From the IMG/VR virus record IMGVR_UViG_3300025141_009680, positions 1 through 24,329 of that record: 24,329 nucleotides of DNA; one strand, 5' to 3'. The position numbers and the translations under genes are program-made. The stretch comes from a virus. Shown here in pieces: positions 21,295 through 24,329 of this stretch. Under the pieces are notes generated by a model. The model saw only the letters and a program-made list of their open reading frames with translations. It did no database searches and was not told where the DNA came from. The stretch's first letter is position 1. Every line of letters begins with the position of its first letter.

Positions 21295-22650
21295 CTATCG
21301 GATGCGGATCTTCCTCTCGTCCTTGTGACGAGTGTCGAGGAACTCTCGGCAGATGTAGCGCGAGGCGTCGAGGATGTGGCTCAGGTCCTTGTTCGCCGCG
21401 TTGCCCCCTGGTCCCCGCCAGTGACGGAGGCCGGCTATCAGAGAGGCGCATCGAGGATGGACGGTCACCGACCCCCGGACCATCGCAGCGTGGAGGAGTC
21501 GGGAGGTGTAGGCGACCGAGCCCGGACCCTTGCGAGCCGGGAGGATCTTGAAGGGGGGCTCTGTCGGGGGCAGCCCGGAGACTGCGGCGATCTTCTGCTC
21601 GAGTAGGTGATTGACCCGGTAGCCCACCTCGGACTTGCCCGCGGAGTTCGTGTCTCCTCTCGCCAGGTCCACAGCCTCCGGCCCGACGTCCCACCGACCG
21701 AGCATGTCGAGGATCCCGTTCGCGTCGGCCTCGATCCCAGTCCGCCCGGGGCTCGTGTACTCGTCCAGGAACCAGACCTTGGGGTCGACCTTGTCACGCT
21801 TGAAGGCGACCAGGACCGCAGCCTCTCGGCCCGCGTCCTCTCCGTGGTCGACGCCGATCCCGATCTGGACCTCGTCGCCGGGTAGCTCTTCGCTGATCAT
21901 CGAGTCGACGAAGGCGGCGAAGTAGCGGTCTGGGCTGATCCCCTCCCAGGCGCCGAAGAACCTCTGGTGGAGCTCGGCGGGGAGGATCATCTTTCGGATC
22001 TCCTCCAGCTCCGCCGCGCTGAGCCCGGTGTTCTCTGTGGACGGCTGGACGTGGATATCCTCCGCCCTCCCGTCCTCGCACGCTTGCTTGAGCCAGCCAC
22101 AGGGGCGACCGACGGGGGTGAGGGTTAACCAGATCGAACCCTTGCGAACAATCACCCGAGACTGGGCCTCGGCGAAGATCCTCTCCTCCGGGGGCTCGTC
22201 CAGCCAGACGAAGTCCAGGGTCGACCCGGCAGCGGCGAGGACGCCCGCGGACTGCGAGACGATGCCCATCGAGTCGCCGCTCCTCAGTCGCAACATCCGA
22301 CGACGCCCGACCGTAAAGCCTCGGTCCGGGTGATAGCGGCAGTCGGGATGGAGCAGGCCAGGGGGGAGCAGCTCGTGCAGCTTGCTCTCGATCTCCTTGC
22401 TGCTGTCGTCGGAGTAGGGAACCAGGCGACCGGCTACGGGGCGATCGGGGATGGTCCGGTGAGGGTGGGTGTGAGTTAGCCAGTACAGAGCCTCGGCGCA
22501 TCCCGCGTAGCTCTTCCCGACGATCTGGTTAGGCCCCCGGAGGCATCTCGTCTGCGACTGGCTTCGGTGGAACCTCTCCTGTCCCGGCCTCGGCTGGTAG
22601 GTGGCGAGTGGGTTCGAGGTGATGGCGGCGAGGGCTGAGGCCAGGCTCAC
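21295..22650 (-). CDS. terL: terminase large subunit (TerL)
   Basis: A 451-residue packaging motor with ATPase and nuclease domains. In the ATPase, a Walker A-like RGPNQIVGKS is at residues 38-47, Walker B FVWLDEP is at 148-153 and the coupling motif LTLTP is at 175-179. In the RNase H-like nuclease, candidate metal ligands are Asp 268 in IGVDHG, Asp 328 or 333 in VDLARGD, and Asp 428 in SHILDASRYI. It cuts concatemeric DNA and pumps it through the portal. The GTG start follows the TerS stop directly (TAG then GTG). The loop has no Gly before the usual GK(S/T), an Asn-Gln-Ile-Val version seen in some terminases. Confidence 0.92.
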   Translation of the reverse strand: MSLASALAAITSNPLATYQPRPGQERFHRSQSQTRCLRGPNQIVGKSYAGCAEALYWLTHTHPHRTIPDRPVAGRLVPYSDDSSKEIESKLHELLPPGLLHPDCRYHPDRGFTVGRRRMLRLRSGDSMGIVSQSAGVLAAAGSTLDFVWLDEPPEERIFAEAQSRVIVRKGSIWLTLTPVGRPCGWLKQACEDGRAEDIHVQPSTENTGLSAAELEEIRKMILPAELHQRFFGAWEGISPDRYFAAFVDSMISEELPGDEVQIGIGVDHGEDAGREAAVLVAFKRDKVDPKVWFLDEYTSPGRTGIEADANGILDMLGRWDVGPEAVDLARGDTNSAGKSEVGYRVNHLLEQKIAAVSGLPPTEPPFKILPARKGPGSVAYTSRLLHAAMVRGSVTVHPRCASLIAGLRHWRGPGGNAANKDLSHILDASRYICREFLDTRHKDERKIRIR

Positions 22651-23097
22651 CTAGTGCCGTTGCCTTTGGCGGATAGCCTCGATCATCTCGGGGTCAAGCT
22701 CTGAGGCTAGACGGTCGAGCAGCTCGTCGCGGCTTAGGTTCGAGTGGTCCTCGGCGTCTGGGGCGTTCGCCATCTCGTCGCGAGCAGCTTGCACCAGCTT
22801 GTCGGCAGCCGTTCCCCAGGTCCGGTTCAGGTCCCGGAACTCCAGCCCCTTCCGTTGCTCCTCGTCCTCGAGCCGGGAGAGCATCTCCCCGTAGCTCAGA
22901 GTAGCGAGCTGGGCAGCCTGCTTTAGGATCGCATCCTTTGCGCGTTGTACTCCGGTAGAAAAGCTGGGATCAGTTTCCAGCCAGTAACGAACCGTCGTGT
23001 GTGCCCGGTCCGCCGCCCTGCCTGCGGCTCTCTGGCTGCCGCCGTCCGCTAGCACAGCTGCCGCCCTTTGCTTGGCGCTATGGGTCGTTCGTGGCAC
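22651..23097 (-). CDS. terS: terminase small subunit (TerS)
   Basis: A 148-residue protein directly before TerL. Residues about 18-41 (LADGGSQRAAGRAADRAHTTV then RYW) form a helix-turn-helix for recognising the packaging site. The middle is helical (QAAQLATLSYGEMLSRLEDE) for oligomer formation, and the C-terminal part is acidic then basic (RDELLDRLASELDPEMIEAI). A GTG start is preceded by GAGGGG. It would bind pac or cos and regulate TerL. Position and domain plan are convincing, although small terminases are poorly conserved. Confidence 0.8.
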   Translation of the reverse strand: MPRTTHSAKQRAAAVLADGGSQRAAGRAADRAHTTVRYWLETDPSFSTGVQRAKDAILKQAAQLATLSYGEMLSRLEDEEQRKGLEFRDLNRTWGTAADKLVQAARDEMANAPDAEDHSNLSRDELLDRLASELDPEMIEAIRQRQRH

Positions 23098-23106
23098 CCC
23101 CTCACC

Positions 23107-23733
23107 CTAGCCATTCTCCCTCCCCGCGTCGAGGATCGCTTTGGCCCGGGCCGACTCGGTGGGTGAAAGGGGAGGCAAGGGCTCGCCGCTCTCCCTCAGT
23201 GCCCGCAGCTCCGCGAGCGCGATCGTCGGCGAGGTCCTCTCGGACCTGGACACGAGCCAGACTGTCTCATCTCGGCTGACCTTCAGCGGACTGACCTTCA
23301 ACTCCCATCCTCTCCGCAGAAGTTCCTCGACGTTGTGGCGACCCTCGTAGATCTTCAGGGTTGCCCCCTGGTGCCGCCCTGCCGCGCAGGAGCACGGGAC
23401 CTGCGTCTCGTATCCTTGTGGGTCCGTCATCATAACGTGACCGTGCCGGCAGTACGAACAATAGGGATCGTAGGGGACCGCCGTCTCCGGCCTCGGCCTC
23501 CTCTTGTAGATCCTGATCACATCGTCCAGGTTCAGAGCCCCGAAGGCGCCCCGAGCTCGCCGCTCTGCGGCTTCCTCCCTGGCAGCGACGAACGACGACT
23601 CTAGGTGCTCGGGGACGATCGGGCCGAGTCGGTGGAGAAGGTCTGTCGACCACGCCTTGATCATCTCGTCAGCCGGCAGCCTTCCGTTGTTCAAGCCCAG
23701 CTGCCTCCTAATCACGTCTGCTATCTGTCTCAC
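23107..23733 (-). CDS. Cys-cluster protein, possible replication helicase loader
   Basis: A 208-residue protein. The GTG at 23733 is chosen because a near-perfect AGGAGGT site lies six bases upstream and the start overlaps the upstream stop (GTGA). Residues about 20-78 (ADEMIKAWSTDLLHRLGPIV, then LESSFVAAREEA and LDDVIRIYKR) resemble the small helical domain of SPP1 G39P-type helicase loaders. Residues 92-116 hold C-x2-C and C-x-C pairs with nearby His, a probable zinc ribbon. There is no Walker A, so it is not a DnaC-type ATPase. It follows the putative initiator, as lambda P follows O. The assignment is inference from weak similarity and context. Confidence 0.4.
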   Translation of the reverse strand: MRQIADVIRRQLGLNNGRLPADEMIKAWSTDLLHRLGPIVPEHLESSFVAAREEAAERRARGAFGALNLDDVIRIYKRRPRPETAVPYDPYCSYCRHGHVMMTDPQGYETQVPCSCAAGRHQGATLKIYEGRHNVEELLRRGWELKVSPLKVSRDETVWLVSRSERTSPTIALAELRALRESGEPLPPLSPTESARAKAILDAGRENG

Positions 23734-24329
23734 TGCGCTACCTCCTCTGCCGTCTCCGGCCCAAATATCCTGTCGAGCTGCTCCTCTGCCGTCTCGTCCC
23801 ATCCCCCGTTACTGCGGCGGAACCTCGGCGCGGGGAGATCTGGCTTGGCCCGACCGTCAGCATCGAACAGGGCGAGGAAGTATGCGGCAGGGTTCGCGGC
23901 CCCCGCGCTCTTCCCCAGTGCCGACAAGACCACGTCCTCACCCTGCCCGACAATCCCGATCCACCTCTCGACCTGCAAGGGGGGAACCAGCCCGCGGAGG
24001 CCGAGGCGATGGCGTAGATCGTCGACAGTCATCCCCGCGATCTCTCTCACCCCCTCGGGGGGGTAGGGGGGGTGTTCTTCTTTTATTCTTCTTTTACTCT
24101 TCTTTATAAGGGTGCACTCCTGCTCACTACCTATAGTGCGGTCCTGCTCACTATGTATAGTGCGGTCCTGCTCACTAGGGACCAGCCGCCCCCTAGTGCA
24201 CTCCTGCTCACTAACAGGGTGCGGTTTGCTAGTGCGGTCCTGCTCACTAGTGCGCGCCCACTCACTAGCGGGTGCGAGTTTGTAGGACGACGCCCCCTTT
24301 CCGGGTCCGCCTCGAGTCACTCGGACGAC
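23730..24329 (-). CDS. putative replication initiator with internal iteron array (5' end outside the window)
   Basis: The frame is open to the window edge, so the N-terminus may lie outside; a GTG at 24320 is the first possible start seen. Residues about 19-70 from that GTG are a polar linker of repeated SEQDRT or SEQECT units, encoded by DNA iterons. Residues 71-83 are basic (LIKKSKRRIKEEH), encoded by an AT-rich tract. The C-terminal part (about 92-192) has a compact helical domain with VDDLRHRLGLRG and NPAAYFLALFDAD, a pattern seen in phage and plasmid replication proteins. Lambda O has its origin in the same place, between DNA-binding and partner-binding domains. The link to the next gene (GTGA) also fits. 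The biochemical family is not recognised directly. Confidence 0.45.
   Translation of the reverse strand, partial: VVRVTRGGPGKGASSYKLAPASEWARTSEQDRTSKPHPVSEQECTRGRLVPSEQDRTIHSEQDRTIGSEQECTLIKKSKRRIKEEHPPYPPEGVREIAGMTVDDLRHRLGLRGLVPPLQVERWIGIVGQGEDVVLSALGKSAGAANPAAYFLALFDADGRAKPDLPAPRFRRSNGGWDETAEEQLDRIFGPETAEEVAQ
24075..24110. other. AT-rich tandem 11-mers, candidate DNA-unwinding element
   Basis: Two perfect copies of TTCTTCTTTTA (24075-24085 and 24086-24096) are followed by a shortened copy, CTCTTCTTTA (24097-24106), and TAAG. The 36-base tract has about 22% G+C inside a sequence of over 60% G+C. It is polypyrimidine on the plus strand and directly borders the iteron array. It is also coding on the minus strand (KKSKRRIKEE). 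Confidence 0.6.
24111..24267. repeat. six-copy iteron array, candidate replication origin
   Basis: Copies of a 20-bp unit with consensus TAGTGCGGTCCTGCTCACTA lie at 24111-24129 (19 bases, first base lost), 24134-24153, 24158-24177, 24194-24213, 24230-24249 and 24248-24267 (degenerate, sharing two bases with its neighbour). Three copies are identical. Two have AC in place of the central GG, and the last differs at five positions. Each unit has TAGTG and CACTA arms in inverted orientation. Start-to-start steps are about 24, 24, 36, 36 and 18 bases. Shorter partial matches occur near 24218-24231 and 24271-24283. Confidence 0.75.

Noticed and set aside
20508-21551. Plus-strand open frame (347 codons) opposite portal and terminase
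   Set aside because: It is a shadow of two confident genes, with no ribosome-binding site or domain.
23734-23802. Longer start for the Cys-cluster protein
   Set aside because: The extra codons lie inside the upstream gene and are Gly/Arg-rich, while the GTG at 23733 has a strong ribosome-binding site.
24111-24267. CRISPR array
   Set aside because: Spacings between the 20-bp repeats are short and variable (from an overlap to 16 bases), too short for spacers, the repeats are coding, and no cas gene is nearby.

Overview
The window reads as a GC-rich (about 60-65% by eye) tailed double-stranded DNA phage or prophage, probably with a long non-contractile tail. The evidence is a contiguous late-gene module on the minus strand: small and large terminase, portal, scaffold, major capsid protein, connector and tail-completion genes, tail tube, a frameshifted tail-assembly chaperone pair, an 832-residue tape measure, tail-tip and fibre proteins, and a lysis cassette. 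No integrase, tRNA, rRNA, insertion sequence or CRISPR array is visible, so the window does not say whether the phage is temperate. The host cannot be fixed. The DDDDS repeats in one small membrane protein resemble low-complexity tails that I associate with Myxococcota and other deltaproteobacteria-like genomes, which is only a weak hint.

Layout. At 1-1617 there is a short rightward block: the end of a possible RuvC-like resolvase, a beta-class DNA methyltransferase, a small helix-turn-helix protein, and a 22-codon stub that looks like the first motif of a cytosine-C5 methyltransferase. A strong hairpin at 1633-1668 separates it from the leftward transcribed remainder (24329 down to 1668). 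Read in transcription order on the minus strand, that remainder is: a candidate replication initiator cut by the window edge (23730-24329) containing an iteron array and an AT-rich tract; a Cys-cluster protein that may be a helicase loader; TerS, TerL, portal and scaffold; a leader with a promoter-like site and repeats; the major capsid protein; seven small or medium genes, several unrecognised, including two tandem paralogues with glycine-rich N-termini; connector and tail-completion genes; tail tube; chaperones G and GT; tape measure; a beta-propeller fibre-like protein; a tail-hub candidate; and six small lysis-region genes including an N-acetylmuramidase endolysin and a holin candidate.

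Genes are packed end to end. Many junctions overlap by 1, 4 or about 10 bases (ATGA, GTGA, TGATG, TAATG), which implies translational coupling, and GTG starts are common. The longest non-coding stretch is about 180 bases (18982-19161), so no stretch over 300 bases lacks a gene. Three short genes (47, 58 and 53 residues) are recovered from overlap geometry and ribosome-binding sites.

The most interesting features are a lambda-like replication-origin architecture buried inside the putative initiator gene (six 20-bp iterons next to tandem AT-rich 11-mers), an in-register A_AAT_TTT -1 frameshift site with a downstream hairpin in the tail chaperone gene, a truncated C5-methyltransferase start exactly at the module boundary, and a promoter plus operator-like element in the capsid leader.
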